The position numbers and the translations under genes are program-made. Below, in pieces: positions 16,056 to 24,481 of a DNA stretch of 64,000 bases (within the stretch, counting starts at the first letter, position 1; the number at the start of each line of letters is the position of its first letter). The stretch covers positions 124,001-188,000 of the forward strand of contig NZ_JBIAOU010000002.1 of assembly GCF_042879035.1 (NCBI RefSeq), read 5' to 3'. The notes under the pieces were generated by a model, which was not told where the DNA came from, made no database searches, and saw only the letters and a list, made by a program, of their open reading frames with translations. Source of the stretch: Rhodococcus_G sp042879035. GTDB lineage: Bacteria; Actinomycetota; Actinomycetes; Mycobacteriales; Mycobacteriaceae.

Positions 16056-17762
16056 TCAGTTCGATGTTGCTGCGGCGGAATCGGTTTCGGTGTTCTCTGC
16101 CCGATCGGCGATGTCGAGCGCGGCCAGGTAGCCGAACGTGATCGCCGGTCCGATGGTCGCGCCGGGTCCCGCGTACGTGTGGCCCATGACCGGAGCGCTG
16201 GTGTTGCCGGCCGCGTAGAGACCCTCGATCACGGTCCCGTCCTCGCGCAGGACGCGGCCCGCGACGTCGGTGACGAGGCCGCCCTTGGTGCCGAGGTCGC
16301 CGGGGACGAGCTTCGCCGCGTGGTAGGGACCCTGCACCAGGCCCGCCAGGCACGGGTTCGGCTTGACGGTCGGGTCGCCGTAGTACCTGTCGTACGCGCT
16401 GTCGCCGCGGTGGAAGTCCTCGTCCACGCCGCTCGCCGCGAAGCCGTTGAACCGTTCCACGCTCGACGCCAGATTCTTCTCCGGCACACCGATCTTCGCC
16501 GCGAGATCGGCAAGGGTCGGAGCCGAGACGATCAGACCGTTCTCCATCCACCGGGACGGGAACTTCTGACCGGGCTGCAGGCCCGCGAACAGGTAGCGGT
16601 CCCGGTAACGCTGGTCGAACACCAGCCACGCCGGCACGTTCTCGCCGGGGCCCTCGCCCTGGCCGTTCTCCCCGCCGTACATCGTGTGCACGGCCTCCAC
16701 GTACGGCGCGGACTCGTTGCCGAACCGCTTGCCGTCGGTGTTGACGATGATGCAGCCGGGCAGGTTCCGCTCGGCGAGGCAGAACCACGGCTTGCCGTTC
16801 TTGAAGATCGTCGGTCCCCACCACGCGTCGGCCATGATGTCCAGTGCCGCACCGAGATCGCGTCCGGCGCGGATGCCGTCGCCGGTGTTGGCCGGTGCGC
16901 CGGTGGTCCACTCGGTGCCGATCGGCTGGCGCTGGTACTGCCGCCGCATCTCGGCGTTGTGCTCGAAACCGCCGGTGCCGAGGACCACCCCGTACCGGGC
17001 GCGGAACTCGACCTGTTCGCCCTTGTGCTCGGCCACGATTCCGACGACCCGGTCGTCCTCCACGATCAGTCGGGTGAGCGGGGTGTCGAGCAGCAGGGGC
17101 ACGTCGGCGTCCAGCAGTCCCTTCCGAACCCCCGCGATCAGCGCCTGTCCCATGCCGAGGAGGTGCTTGCCGGTCAGTCGCGCCCACGTGGTGCGCGCGC
17201 CGACCCGCATCGCCCGGAGCATGCCGCGCGGGTGCCGCTTGATCAGGTTGAGCTGCTTGAAGTCCGCCTGCGTGACGACGACGTTCAGCGGAGCCTTGCT
17301 GTACGGAGGTTCGAGCTTGAAGCGCTCCTCGCCGAGGATCTTGGCGTTGAACGGCGCCGGCTCGCAGGAACGCCCCGCGGCCAGCCCGCCCGGCGCCTCG
17401 GGGTAGTAGTCGGAATAGCCGGGAACCCACTTCATCTTCAGCGCGCTGTGGTCGAGGATGAAGTCGAACGCCTCGGCGCCGCGGTCGATGTACGTGTCGA
17501 TCTTCTCCTTCGGCGCGGCTGTGCCGATGATCGAGTGCAGGTACGTCCGTGCCGCTTCGCGGTCGTCCGGCCGCCCCGCCGCCCGAAGTGCCTTGTTGCC
17601 CGGAATCCAGACGCCACCGCCGGACCGGGCGGTGGAACCGCCGTAGTGGGGGGCCTTCTCGACGAGGACCACGCTGAGCCCCTGGTGGGCGGCGGTGAGG
17701 GCGGCGGTCATGCCTGCGGCGCCGCTGCCGACGACGACGACGTCGTATTCCTGCTTGCTCAT
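16056..17762 (-). CDS. kstD: 3-ketosteroid delta1-dehydrogenase
   Basis: 568 residues starting at ATG 17762. FAD-binding VVGSGAAGMTAAL at 11-22. Tyr119 lies in GYSDYYPEAPGG, at the same number as the catalytic Tyr119 of rhodococcal KstD1, and Tyr480 in GPYHAAKLVPGDLGTKGG matches its late active-site Tyr. The enzyme makes the C1-C2 double bond of 3-oxo steroids (for example AD to ADD), which together with KshA opens ring B. A KstR box (17764-17777) lies one base upstream of the ATG, so transcription must start very close to or at the start codon. A GTG at 17771 would lie inside the box and is unlikely. Confidence 0.95.
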   Translation of the reverse strand: MSKQEYDVVVVGSGAAGMTAALTAAHQGLSVVLVEKAPHYGGSTARSGGGVWIPGNKALRAAGRPDDREAARTYLHSIIGTAAPKEKIDTYIDRGAEAFDFILDHSALKMKWVPGYSDYYPEAPGGLAAGRSCEPAPFNAKILGEERFKLEPPYSKAPLNVVVTQADFKQLNLIKRHPRGMLRAMRVGARTTWARLTGKHLLGMGQALIAGVRKGLLDADVPLLLDTPLTRLIVEDDRVVGIVAEHKGEQVEFRARYGVVLGTGGFEHNAEMRRQYQRQPIGTEWTTGAPANTGDGIRAGRDLGAALDIMADAWWGPTIFKNGKPWFCLAERNLPGCIIVNTDGKRFGNESAPYVEAVHTMYGGENGQGEGPGENVPAWLVFDQRYRDRYLFAGLQPGQKFPSRWMENGLIVSAPTLADLAAKIGVPEKNLASSVERFNGFAASGVDEDFHRGDSAYDRYYGDPTVKPNPCLAGLVQGPYHAAKLVPGDLGTKGGLVTDVAGRVLREDGTVIEGLYAAGNTSAPVMGHTYAGPGATIGPAITFGYLAALDIADRAENTETDSAAATSN

Positions 17763-17763
17763 G

Positions 17764-17777
17764 TAGAACACGTTATA
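17764..17777 (-). promoter_or_regulatory. KstR box in front of kstD
   Basis: TAGAACACGTTATA fits the published KstR motif TNNAACNNGTTNNA at every defined position. It abuts the kstD start codon, consistent with repression until steroid-CoA is present. Confidence 0.85.
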
Positions 17778-17877
17778 GAACTAGGCGGCTTCAGGTCCAT
17801 GCTTTCTGCCAGGAAGTACCGGCAGCGTCAGTGAACTGCTCGGCCCCGAATGGCAACACGTTCAGCATCCCCGAAAC

Positions 17878-17928
17878 GGCTGAAGGTCACCTTCACTCGG
17901 TTCAACCGAGTGAAGGTGACCTTCAGCC
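17878..17928. repeat. Perfect 25-bp hairpin repeat (GGCTGAAGG family)
   Basis: Left arm 17878-17902 and right arm 17904-17928 are perfectly complementary with one central base. It ends 16 bp past the stop of the Cys-rich gene at 17945 (minus strand) and probably terminates the kshA operon. A related element with the same outer arms is at 41545-41595. Confidence 0.8.
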
Positions 17929-17944
17929 AGGGTGGTGAGGGGCT

Positions 17945-18271
17945 CTACGACTCGGTGTCGCGGACCTCGACGATGCCCTCCAGCACGGCGTGGTCGATGG
18001 ACGCAGCGAGTCGCGAACAGCTCCGACGCGATGCCGGCGTGGCGTCGGAGAACTCCGGGCACACCGCGGCGGGATCGGCCTGCCACTGGATGCTGGTGTG
18101 CTTGTAGCTGTTCTTGCGGACCAGCACACAGGCGTGGCACGAGCGGCACTCCACCCTCTGCAGCCCGCCCTCGAGGTAGGTCTGCAGGTCGACCTCGGTC
18201 TGCGCGCGAACGGCCTCGACCCGGGCCGGGCTGTCGGCGAAATCCGGTGCCTTGGACCAGGTCGAGGTCAT
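17945..18271 (-). CDS. Small Cys-rich protein co-encoded with KshA
   Basis: 108 residues, not confidently recognised. Its ATG (18269-18271) lies 2 bp after the kshA stop codon, so the two are translationally linked. The middle has CRSCHAC at 42-48, a possible metal or cluster site, and two more Cys at 71 and 85. The first 40 residues are acidic and helix-prone (SPARVEAVRAQTEVDLQTYL). HTSIQWQ and CPEF also look like conserved signature patches. It has no membrane segment. Its position suggests a role with the KshA oxygenase, such as assembly, protection or electron transfer, but this is only inferred from context. Confidence 0.7.
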   Translation of the reverse strand: MTSTWSKAPDFADSPARVEAVRAQTEVDLQTYLEGGLQRVECRSCHACVLVRKNSYKHTSIQWQADPAAVCPEFSDATPASRRSCSRLAASIDHAVLEGIVEVRDTES

Positions 18272-18273
18272 GG

Positions 18274-19467
18274 CTACACGCCCGTCCTGCTGCCGGAGCT
18301 CTCGTTCGCCTCGGCTGCGGCCTTCTCCGCGGCCTGGCGTGCGAGGTTCTCGTCGACTTCCCGCTGCCAGGCCTCGATCGCCTTGCCGGTGTCGATCTCG
18401 AACTCGAAGCGCTGCGTCATCTTCGGGTCGATGTCGGCGACGTCGACGTAGAACTGCTGATACCAGCGGCGCAGCTGGTAGACCGGGCCGTCCTCCTCGC
18501 ACAGCAGCGGGTTCTCGATCTTCGTCTTGTTCTTCCAGATCTCGACGTCCTGCTCGAAGCCCATCGTGACGCCCTGGGTGAACTTGCGTGCCAGCTTGTC
18601 GGTGGTCGCCTCGTCGAGGCCCTTCGGCTTCTCGACGCTCACGCCGTACATCAACATGAACGAATCGTGCGTGATCGGATAGTGGCAGTTGATCAGGATG
18701 CTCTCGACCTTGTAGCCGCTGTAGTCGTTGTGCAGCCAGTTGATCATGTACGACGGCCCGAAGTACGAGGCCTCCGAGTCGAGGATCGACCGGCCGTACT
18801 GCGTTCCCATGTTCCCGACGTCGGGGCGGCCGTGGTTCTGCAGGTACTGGGTCGCGATGTGCCCCTCGAAGACGTTCTTGAAGTACTTCGGAAACCCGAA
18901 GTGCACGTAGAAGAAGTGCGCCATGTCGACGACGTTGTCGATGATCTCGCGGCAGTTGGATCCCTTGACCTCGAGGCGGTGCCACTCCCAGTCGGTCCAC
19001 GCGTCGGTGAGGACGTCGGGCAGCTCCGGGATCGTGACGTCGTCGGGAGGGGGATTGCCCTCGGGGTCGTTCCAGACGAACAACTGTCCGTTGCGCTGCA
19101 TGGTGGTCCACGCGTGGGTGCGTGCCAGCGGCGGAACCCGGCGGGCGTAGGGTATGCCGGTGCACTTGCCGTTGCCACCCCAGCGCCAGTCGTGGAACGG
19201 ACATGCGACCGAGTCGCCCTTGACCGAGCCCTGGCTCAGGTCGCCGCCCATGTGCCTGCAGTAGGCGTCGAGGACGTTGAGCTTGCCCTCGCTGTCGGCG
19301 AAGACGACGAGCTTGGTGCCGAATGCCTCGACCGCGTGCGGCGTGCCGTCGGCGAATTCCCGCTCGAGACCGATGCAGTGCCACCCGCGCGCGAACCGTG
19401 TCGGCGTGGTGCCCACGTCGATCTCGCGGACCTTGCGGTTGCCGGATGCGCCGCTCGTCTGCGTCAT
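18274..19467 (-). CDS. kshA: 3-ketosteroid 9alpha-hydroxylase, oxygenase component
   Basis: 397 residues. The Rieske site is Cys70-x-His72 and Cys89-x2-His92 (CRHMGGDL, CPFHDW). The non-haem iron ligands His184 and His189 lie in DMAHFFYVHF with bridging Asp181, and Asp307 in EQDVEIW is the third ligand, as in known KshA. It hydroxylates C9 of 3-oxo steroids; with KstD this opens ring B. ATG 19467 has GAGGG 5 nt before; GTG 19479 is less likely. A KstR box lies at 19501-19514. The reductase partner KshB is not in this window. Confidence 0.95.
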   Translation of the reverse strand: MTQTSGASGNRKVREIDVGTTPTRFARGWHCIGLEREFADGTPHAVEAFGTKLVVFADSEGKLNVLDAYCRHMGGDLSQGSVKGDSVACPFHDWRWGGNGKCTGIPYARRVPPLARTHAWTTMQRNGQLFVWNDPEGNPPPDDVTIPELPDVLTDAWTDWEWHRLEVKGSNCREIIDNVVDMAHFFYVHFGFPKYFKNVFEGHIATQYLQNHGRPDVGNMGTQYGRSILDSEASYFGPSYMINWLHNDYSGYKVESILINCHYPITHDSFMLMYGVSVEKPKGLDEATTDKLARKFTQGVTMGFEQDVEIWKNKTKIENPLLCEEDGPVYQLRRWYQQFYVDVADIDPKMTQRFEFEIDTGKAIEAWQREVDENLARQAAEKAAAEANESSGSRTGV

Positions 19468-19500
19468 CTGTGCCCTCACATCCCTTCATTGCCCTATTGC

Positions 19501-19514
19501 TAGAACACGTTATA
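19501..19514 (-). promoter_or_regulatory. KstR box in front of kshA
   Basis: TAGAACACGTTATA, identical to the kstD box and a full match to TNNAACNNGTTNNA, 33 bp upstream of the kshA start. Confidence 0.85.
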
Positions 19515-19603
19515 GAAGTTGACGGAATTCTGCCAGATCCACGGGCGGGTTGTTGCTGAATCGAGCCTCTGACCTGCCTGTCGGGTCGACTCTCGACACA
19601 AAT

Positions 19604-19617
19604 GGGAACCTGTTCTA
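19604..19617 (+). promoter_or_regulatory. KstR box in front of hsaADCB
   Basis: GGGAACCTGTTCTA matches the KstR motif except for the first base. It lies 67 bp upstream of the hsaA GTG, in the divergent kshA/hsaA region. Confidence 0.75.
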
Positions 19618-19684
19618 GTCTCAGGAACGAGTGGACCGTGAAACACCGATCGGCACAGCCCGATCGACAACAAGGGAGCGACCA

Positions 19685-20860
19685 GTGGGTGAGCACGACA
19701 GTCACGTGGTGATCGAGAAGCTGACCGAGCTACTGCCGACCTTCCGCGAGCGTGCACAGGAAACCGAGGATCTGCGCCGCATCCCGGACGAGTCGATCAA
19801 GTCGTTGCAGGAAGCCGGATTCTTCCGTCTGCTCCAGCCGAAGCAGTGGGGCGGTTACGAGGCGGATCCGGTCACCTTCTACACCGCGGTCCGCAACATC
19901 GCCGGTGCCTGTGGTTCCACCGGGTGGGTGTCCGGCATCATCGGCGTGCACAACTGGCACCTGGCGCTGTTCGACCAGCAGGCGCAGGACGACGTGTGGG
20001 GGCAGGACACCGACGTCCGCATCTCGTCGTCGTACGCGCCGATGGGTGCCGGCGAGGTGGTCGACGGCGGGTACCGGGTCAACGGTGCCTGGGCCTGGTC
20101 GTCGGGTTGTGATCATGCGACCTGGGTCGTCGTCGGCGGCCCGGTGATCAAGGACGGCCGACCGGTGGACTTCGGCAGCTTCCTGATTCCACGGCAGGAC
20201 TACGAGATCGACGACGTGTGGAACGTGGTCGGTCTGCGCGGCACCGGTTCGAACACCGTCGTCGTCAAGGACGTGTTCGTGCCGCGCCACCGCTTCCTCA
20301 GCTTCAAGGCGATGAGCGACCTGGCCGCTCCCGGCCTCGGGCAGAACACCGCACCGGTCTACAGGATGCCGTGGGGCACAATTCATCCCACGACGATCTC
20401 CACCCCGATCGTGGGAATGGCATACGGAGCGTACGAGGCCCACGTCGAACATCAGGGCAAGCGGGTGCGCGCCGCCTACGCGGGGGAGAAGGCCAAGGAC
20501 GATCCGTTCGCGAAGATCCGGATCGCCCAGGCGTCCAGCGACATCGACGCCGCCTGGCGGCAGCTGTCGGGCAATGTCGCCGACGAGTACGCGTACCTCG
20601 TTGCGGGTGAGGAGGTTCCGATGGAGCTGCGGCTGCGGGCCCGCCGCGACCAGGTGCGGGCCACCGGACGCGCCATCGCGTCGATCGACCTGCTCTTCGA
20701 GAACTCCGGTGCCACGGCGCTGCAGAACGGCACGCCCATCCAACGTTTCTGGCGTGACGCCCACGCCGGCCGCGTGCACGCCGCCAACGATCCGGAGCGC
20801 GCCTACGTGATGTTCGGTGGCGCCGAGTTCGGGTTGCCGCTCGGCGACACGATGGTCTGA
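19685..20860 (+). CDS. hsaA: 3-HSA hydroxylase, oxygenase component
   Basis: 391 residues, acyl-CoA-dehydrogenase-fold flavin monooxygenase of the HsaA/HpaB-like group (M. tuberculosis HsaA has 394). ELLPTFRERAQETEDLRRIP, GGYEADPVTFYTAVRNIAGA and WNVVGLRGTGSNTVVV are typical. It hydroxylates 3-HSA to the catechol 3,4-DHSA using reduced flavin from HsaB. Start: GTG 19685 after GGGAGCG; the upstream open frame crosses the promoter and is not used. First gene of hsaA-hsaD-hsaC-hsaB, expected under KstR. Confidence 0.93.
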   Translation: MGEHDSHVVIEKLTELLPTFRERAQETEDLRRIPDESIKSLQEAGFFRLLQPKQWGGYEADPVTFYTAVRNIAGACGSTGWVSGIIGVHNWHLALFDQQAQDDVWGQDTDVRISSSYAPMGAGEVVDGGYRVNGAWAWSSGCDHATWVVVGGPVIKDGRPVDFGSFLIPRQDYEIDDVWNVVGLRGTGSNTVVVKDVFVPRHRFLSFKAMSDLAAPGLGQNTAPVYRMPWGTIHPTTISTPIVGMAYGAYEAHVEHQGKRVRAAYAGEKAKDDPFAKIRIAQASSDIDAAWRQLSGNVADEYAYLVAGEEVPMELRLRARRDQVRATGRAIASIDLLFENSGATALQNGTPIQRFWRDAHAGRVHAANDPERAYVMFGGAEFGLPLGDTMV

Positions 20861-20869
20861 GGGGGCACC

Positions 20870-21751
20870 GTGACGACGACCGAACGGAGCGAGTACACCT
20901 ACGAGTCGACCTCCCGCCACGCCGAGGTCCGGCCGGGTCTGACACTGCACTACCACGAGGCCGGTGTCGGCAACGGCCCGACGATCGTGCTGCTGCACGG
21001 CGGCGGGCCCGGGGCGTCCTCCTGGTCGAACTTCGCCAAGAACATTCCGGTGCTGGCCGAGCGGTTCCACGTGCTCGCGGTCGACCAGCCCGGCTACGGC
21101 AAGTCGGACAAGCCGACCGAGCATCCGCAGTACTTCGTGCACAGTGCGTCCGCGCTGAAGGATCTGCTCGACACTCTCGGGATCACCGATCGTGTCCACC
21201 TGCTGGGCAATTCGCTCGGCGGCGGCGCCGCCGTCCGGTTCGCGCTCGACCACCCGGACCGCGCCGGCCGACTCGTGCTGATGGGACCCGGTGGCCTGAG
21301 CGTCAACCTGTTCGCCCCCGACCCGACGGAGGGCGTGAAGAACCTCGGCAGATTCAGCTACCAGCCGACCCGCGAGAACCTCGAGGCGTTCCTGCGGATC
21401 ATGGTCTTCGACCAGTCGCTGATCACCCCGGAACTGGTGGAGGAGCGGTTCGCCGCCGCGAGCACACCGGAGTCGCTCGCCGCCGCGAAGGCGATGGGAA
21501 GGTCGTTCTCCAGCGGCGAGTTCGAGAAGGGGATGCTCTGGCGGGAGGCCTACCGGCTGCGTCAGCGGGTGCTGCTGATCTGGGGCCGCGAGGACCGCGT
21601 CAACCCGCTCGACGGAGCGCTGGTGGCGCTCAAGATGATTCCGCGAGTGCAGCTGCACGTGTTCGGCGGCTGTGGCCACTGGGCGCAGCTCGAGAAGTTC
21701 GACGAGTTCAACCGGCTCGCCGCCGACTTCCTTCTGGAGGGGGACAACTGA
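20870..21751 (+). CDS. hsaD: 4,9-DSHA hydrolase (meta-cleavage product hydrolase)
   Basis: 293 residues, alpha/beta hydrolase. Catalytic Ser115 in LLGNSLGGG, Asp242 in WGREDRVNP and His270 in GGCGHWAQ; oxyanion segment LHGGGPGAS at 42-50. It splits the HsaC ring-cleavage product into HIP (DOHNAA) and 2-hydroxyhexa-2,4-dienoate. GTG start 9 bp after the hsaA stop. Its stop codon shares the last base with the hsaC ATG, so translation is coupled. It is the only intact hydrolase of this kind in the window. Confidence 0.95.
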   Translation: MTTTERSEYTYESTSRHAEVRPGLTLHYHEAGVGNGPTIVLLHGGGPGASSWSNFAKNIPVLAERFHVLAVDQPGYGKSDKPTEHPQYFVHSASALKDLLDTLGITDRVHLLGNSLGGGAAVRFALDHPDRAGRLVLMGPGGLSVNLFAPDPTEGVKNLGRFSYQPTRENLEAFLRIMVFDQSLITPELVEERFAAASTPESLAAAKAMGRSFSSGEFEKGMLWREAYRLRQRVLLIWGREDRVNPLDGALVALKMIPRVQLHVFGGCGHWAQLEKFDEFNRLAADFLLEGDN

Positions 21752-22650
21752 TGGGCATCCGTTCGCTGGCGTACATGCGCATCGAGGCCACCGACATGGA
21801 AGCCTGGCGCGACTACGGCCTCAAGGTGCTCGGCATGATCGAAGGCAAGGGCGCCGACCCCGAGGCCCTGTACCTGCGGATGGACGACTTCCCGGCCCGC
21901 CTGGTGATCGTGCCGGGGGAGAAGGACCGGCTGCAGGTCTGCGGGTGGGAGACCGCCGATGCCGCGGAACTGCAGGACGTCCGGGATCGGCTGTCCGCGG
22001 CGGGAGTCCCCTTCAAGGAGGGCACTGCCGAGCAGTTGGCCGATCGCCGCGTCGTCGAGCTGATCACCTTCGACGACGTCTCCGGCAACACCCTCGAGGT
22101 GTTCCACGGTCTCGCGCTCGAGCACCGTCGCGTCGTCAGCCCCTACGGGCACAGGTTCGTCACCGGCGAGCAGGGCCTCGGACACGTGGTGCTGACCACC
22201 GACGACGACGAGGCGTCACTGCGGTTCTACCGCGACGTGCTCGGATTCAGGCTGCGCGACTCGATGCGGCTGCCTCCGCAGATGGTGGGACGACCCGCCG
22301 ACGGCGAGCCGGCGTGGCTGCGATTCCTCGGCTGCAACCCGCGCCACCACAGCCTCGCCTTCCTGCCGCTGCCGAACCCGACCGGCATCGTGCACCTGAT
22401 GGTCGAGGTGGAGAACTCCGACGACGTCGGTCTGTGCCTGGATCGCGCGTTGCGCAGGAACGTCAGGATGTCCGCCAGCCTCGGCAGGCACGTCAACGAC
22501 CTGATGCTGTCCTTCTACATGAAGACGCCGGGCGGATTCGATGTCGAGTTCGGTTGCGAAGGAAGGGAAGTCGAGGACAGTAGCTGGATCGCCCGGGAGA
22601 GCACCGCCGTGAGCCTGTGGGGTCACGACTTCACCGTCGGAATGAAGTGA
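21751..22650 (+). CDS. hsaC: 3,4-DHSA extradiol dioxygenase
   Basis: 299 residues with two VOC modules. The Fe(II) ligands are His145 (GLGHVVLT), His215 (GIVHLMVE) and Glu266 (FDVEFGCE), the same positions as in M. tuberculosis HsaC (300 residues). It cleaves the catechol ring A of 3,4-DHSA by meta cleavage. It overlaps hsaD by one base and hsaB begins 2 bp after its stop. It is distinguishable from the divergent paralogue at 2004, which has shorter linkers between the ligands. Confidence 0.95.
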   Translation: MGIRSLAYMRIEATDMEAWRDYGLKVLGMIEGKGADPEALYLRMDDFPARLVIVPGEKDRLQVCGWETADAAELQDVRDRLSAAGVPFKEGTAEQLADRRVVELITFDDVSGNTLEVFHGLALEHRRVVSPYGHRFVTGEQGLGHVVLTTDDDEASLRFYRDVLGFRLRDSMRLPPQMVGRPADGEPAWLRFLGCNPRHHSLAFLPLPNPTGIVHLMVEVENSDDVGLCLDRALRRNVRMSASLGRHVNDLMLSFYMKTPGGFDVEFGCEGREVEDSSWIARESTAVSLWGHDFTVGMK

Positions 22651-22652
22651 CG

Positions 22653-23231
22653 ATGTCCTCCGACGACACGGCTGCCGGTGTGCACGTCGATCCGAGACAG
22701 TTCCGGACCGTGCTGGGGCAGTTCTGCACCGGCGTCACCATCATCACGACCCGTGACGACGGGGTACCGGTCGGGTTCGCCTGTCAGTCGTTCGCCGCGC
22801 TCTCGCTGGACCCTCCTCTGGTGCTCTTCTGCCCCACGAAGGAGTCGCGGTCCTGGGCGGCGATCGAGCGGACGGGGCGGTTCTGCGTGAACGTCCTCGC
22901 CGAGGACCAGCAGGCGGTGTGCGCCCGGTTCGGATCACGTGAACCCGACAAGTTCGCCGGGATCGGGTGGACCCCGTCGCCGCTCGGGTCGCCGATCATC
23001 GACGAGTCCCTCGCGCACATCGACTGCACCGTGGAGACCGTGCACGACGGCGGCGACCACTACGTGGTGTTCGGTCGGGTGTCGTCGATGAGCGAGGTGA
23101 GAACCGAACGGCCACTGCTGTTCTACCGAGGCCAGTACACCGCCATCGAACCGGAGAAGACGGTGCCCGCGCCGTGGCGTGACGACCTCGAGGCGTTCCT
23201 CACCGCGACCACCGAGGACACCTGGCTCTAG
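22653..23231 (+). CDS. hsaB: Flavin reductase component of 3-HSA hydroxylase
   Basis: 192 residues, flavin-reductase-like split barrel: RTVLGQFCTGVTIITTRDDG, GFACQSFAALSLDPPLVLFC and FCVNVLAEDQQAVCARF are signature segments of the HpaC/HsaB group. It supplies reduced FMN or FAD to HsaA. ATG 22653 follows the hsaC stop by 2 bp. In M. tuberculosis hsaB is followed by nat; here the downstream region is decayed and no nat gene is present. Confidence 0.92.
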   Translation: MSSDDTAAGVHVDPRQFRTVLGQFCTGVTIITTRDDGVPVGFACQSFAALSLDPPLVLFCPTKESRSWAAIERTGRFCVNVLAEDQQAVCARFGSREPDKFAGIGWTPSPLGSPIIDESLAHIDCTVETVHDGGDHYVVFGRVSSMSEVRTERPLLFYRGQYTAIEPEKTVPAPWRDDLEAFLTATTEDTWL

Positions 23232-23962
23232 AGGCCCGCAGGCCGAGGATTCCGAGGAGCGGCAGCGTCCAGACGGGTTGATCAGGTTGGGCAGTGCCTC
23301 GGCGGCGTTGCAGATCTGGCCGGTCCAGCCGACGTGTGCCGCAGTTCGTTGGACGCCTGCATCACGCACGGGGCCTCGATGATCCACTTCCCATCGCCGG
23401 ACGGGATGCACAGCCCGAGCAGTGCCGAGTAAATGAAGGTGACGCCGCCACGGGCGCTGCGATCGGCGGCCGGGACTCGTCGCCCTGCCGTGCGGCCTCT
23501 CCGCCGTCGGGGCGTCGTCCGCGACGATCTCGATCACCGCCGCGAAAAGCCTCACCGTGGGTCGACGCTTGGGGCCGAAAGCGACTCGGTCGCCGACTTC
23601 CGGCTCCGTCGAAGGAGGCGCTTCGGTCACTGATGCTCGACGCGCGGTGGCTCGAGCACGTCGACAGCATGGAGAGCTGCCTCATCCTCGAAACCCTCAA
23701 GCAGAGCCGAGTTCTCGCCGGCGACCCGAGCTGAGGCGGGTGTCGGGCATTTCCGTCACGGCGTGGTCGGGACTACCATGGGGCTGCCAGGAATGTCCGT
23801 GGTCGAAGGAACCGTCGGGTGTGCGCCGTGCTGGGGTCACGGGTGTCGTGCCGCGCCGAGGACGCGACTTCCGGTGTCCGCCATCGGGTTCCCTCGATCT
23901 CCGACGTGCCGGTACGCGTGGCCCGGCCGTCCTTCGAATCACATCGCGAGGCAGGAACTGTC
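23232..23962. other. Degenerate region without an intact gene
   Basis: About 730 bp between hsaB and the SRPBCC gene. Open frames are short, in changing frames, and have no family motifs. On the minus strand a run HVGWTGQICNAAEALPNLIN (about 23270-23330) and on the plus strand LEHVDSMESCLILETLKQSR (about 23655-23715) look like remnants of protein-coding sequence, but I could not assign them. The best reading is decayed genes left by rearrangement. Confidence 0.5.
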
Positions 23963-24406
23963 ATGGCCAAGACAATGAAGACGGACGAATCAGTCGTTAT
24001 CGCACGCCCGGTCGCCGAAGTTTTCGAGTTCTTGTCGAATCCGGAGAACGCACCGGCGTGGAACAGCAACCTCGTCGACTACTCGGTGGATTCCGGGAAG
24101 CCGGACGAGGTGGGCGCGGTGATCTCGTTTGCCGTCAAGGTCGCCGGACTGCGACTCGAGGCGTCGGAGGAGATCGTCGACTTCGAGCCGAACAAACACA
24201 TCGGCTTCCGTTCGAAGGACTCCAAGATCGGTTACCGGCGCGACCTCGACTTCTCCGCGGACGGTGCGGGCACTCGTGTGGAGTACCGCCAGGAGTCGGA
24301 GGCGGGAACCGGGCTGTTCAAATTCGCCGACCCCATCGTGGCGCGGCTGTACGCGCACGATGTCCGAGGCAACCTCGAGAACGCCAAGACGATCCTCGAA
24401 TCCTGA
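23963..24406 (+). CDS. SRPBCC/START-like ligand-binding protein
   Basis: 147 residues from ATG 23963 (AGGA upstream). DESVVIARPVAEVFEFLSNP at the N-terminus, a central set of beta strands and a long C-terminal helix (ARLYAHDVRGNLENAKTILE) define the polyketide-cyclase/SRPBCC fold, which holds a hydrophobic ligand in a deep cavity. In a steroid cluster a sterol or steroid acid is a reasonable ligand, but this is inference. It is convergent with the acetoacetate-decarboxylase-like gene. Confidence 0.8.
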   Translation: MAKTMKTDESVVIARPVAEVFEFLSNPENAPAWNSNLVDYSVDSGKPDEVGAVISFAVKVAGLRLEASEEIVDFEPNKHIGFRSKDSKIGYRRDLDFSADGAGTRVEYRQESEAGTGLFKFADPIVARLYAHDVRGNLENAKTILES

Positions 24407-24426
24407 GCAGGGCAGGGGATGTCGGC

Positions 24427-24480
24427 GTCACTGGGGGTGTCGACGTCGCTGGGGGTGTCGACGCCGCTGGGGGTGTCGAC
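24427..24480. repeat. 18-bp tandem repeat, three units
   Basis: Units 24427-24444, 24445-24462 and 24463-24480 differ by one or two bases; a partial fourth unit follows. It fills the short gap between two convergent genes. Likely a slippage-type minisatellite. Confidence 0.8.
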
Positions 24481-24481
24481 G

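Noticed and set aside
18273..18280. Riboswitch or attenuator between kshA and the small Cys-rich gene
   Set aside because: The gap is only 2 bp; there is no room for a regulatory RNA.
24427..24480. Possible CRISPR-like array
   Set aside because: Units are contiguous 18-bp copies without spacers; it is a short minisatellite.
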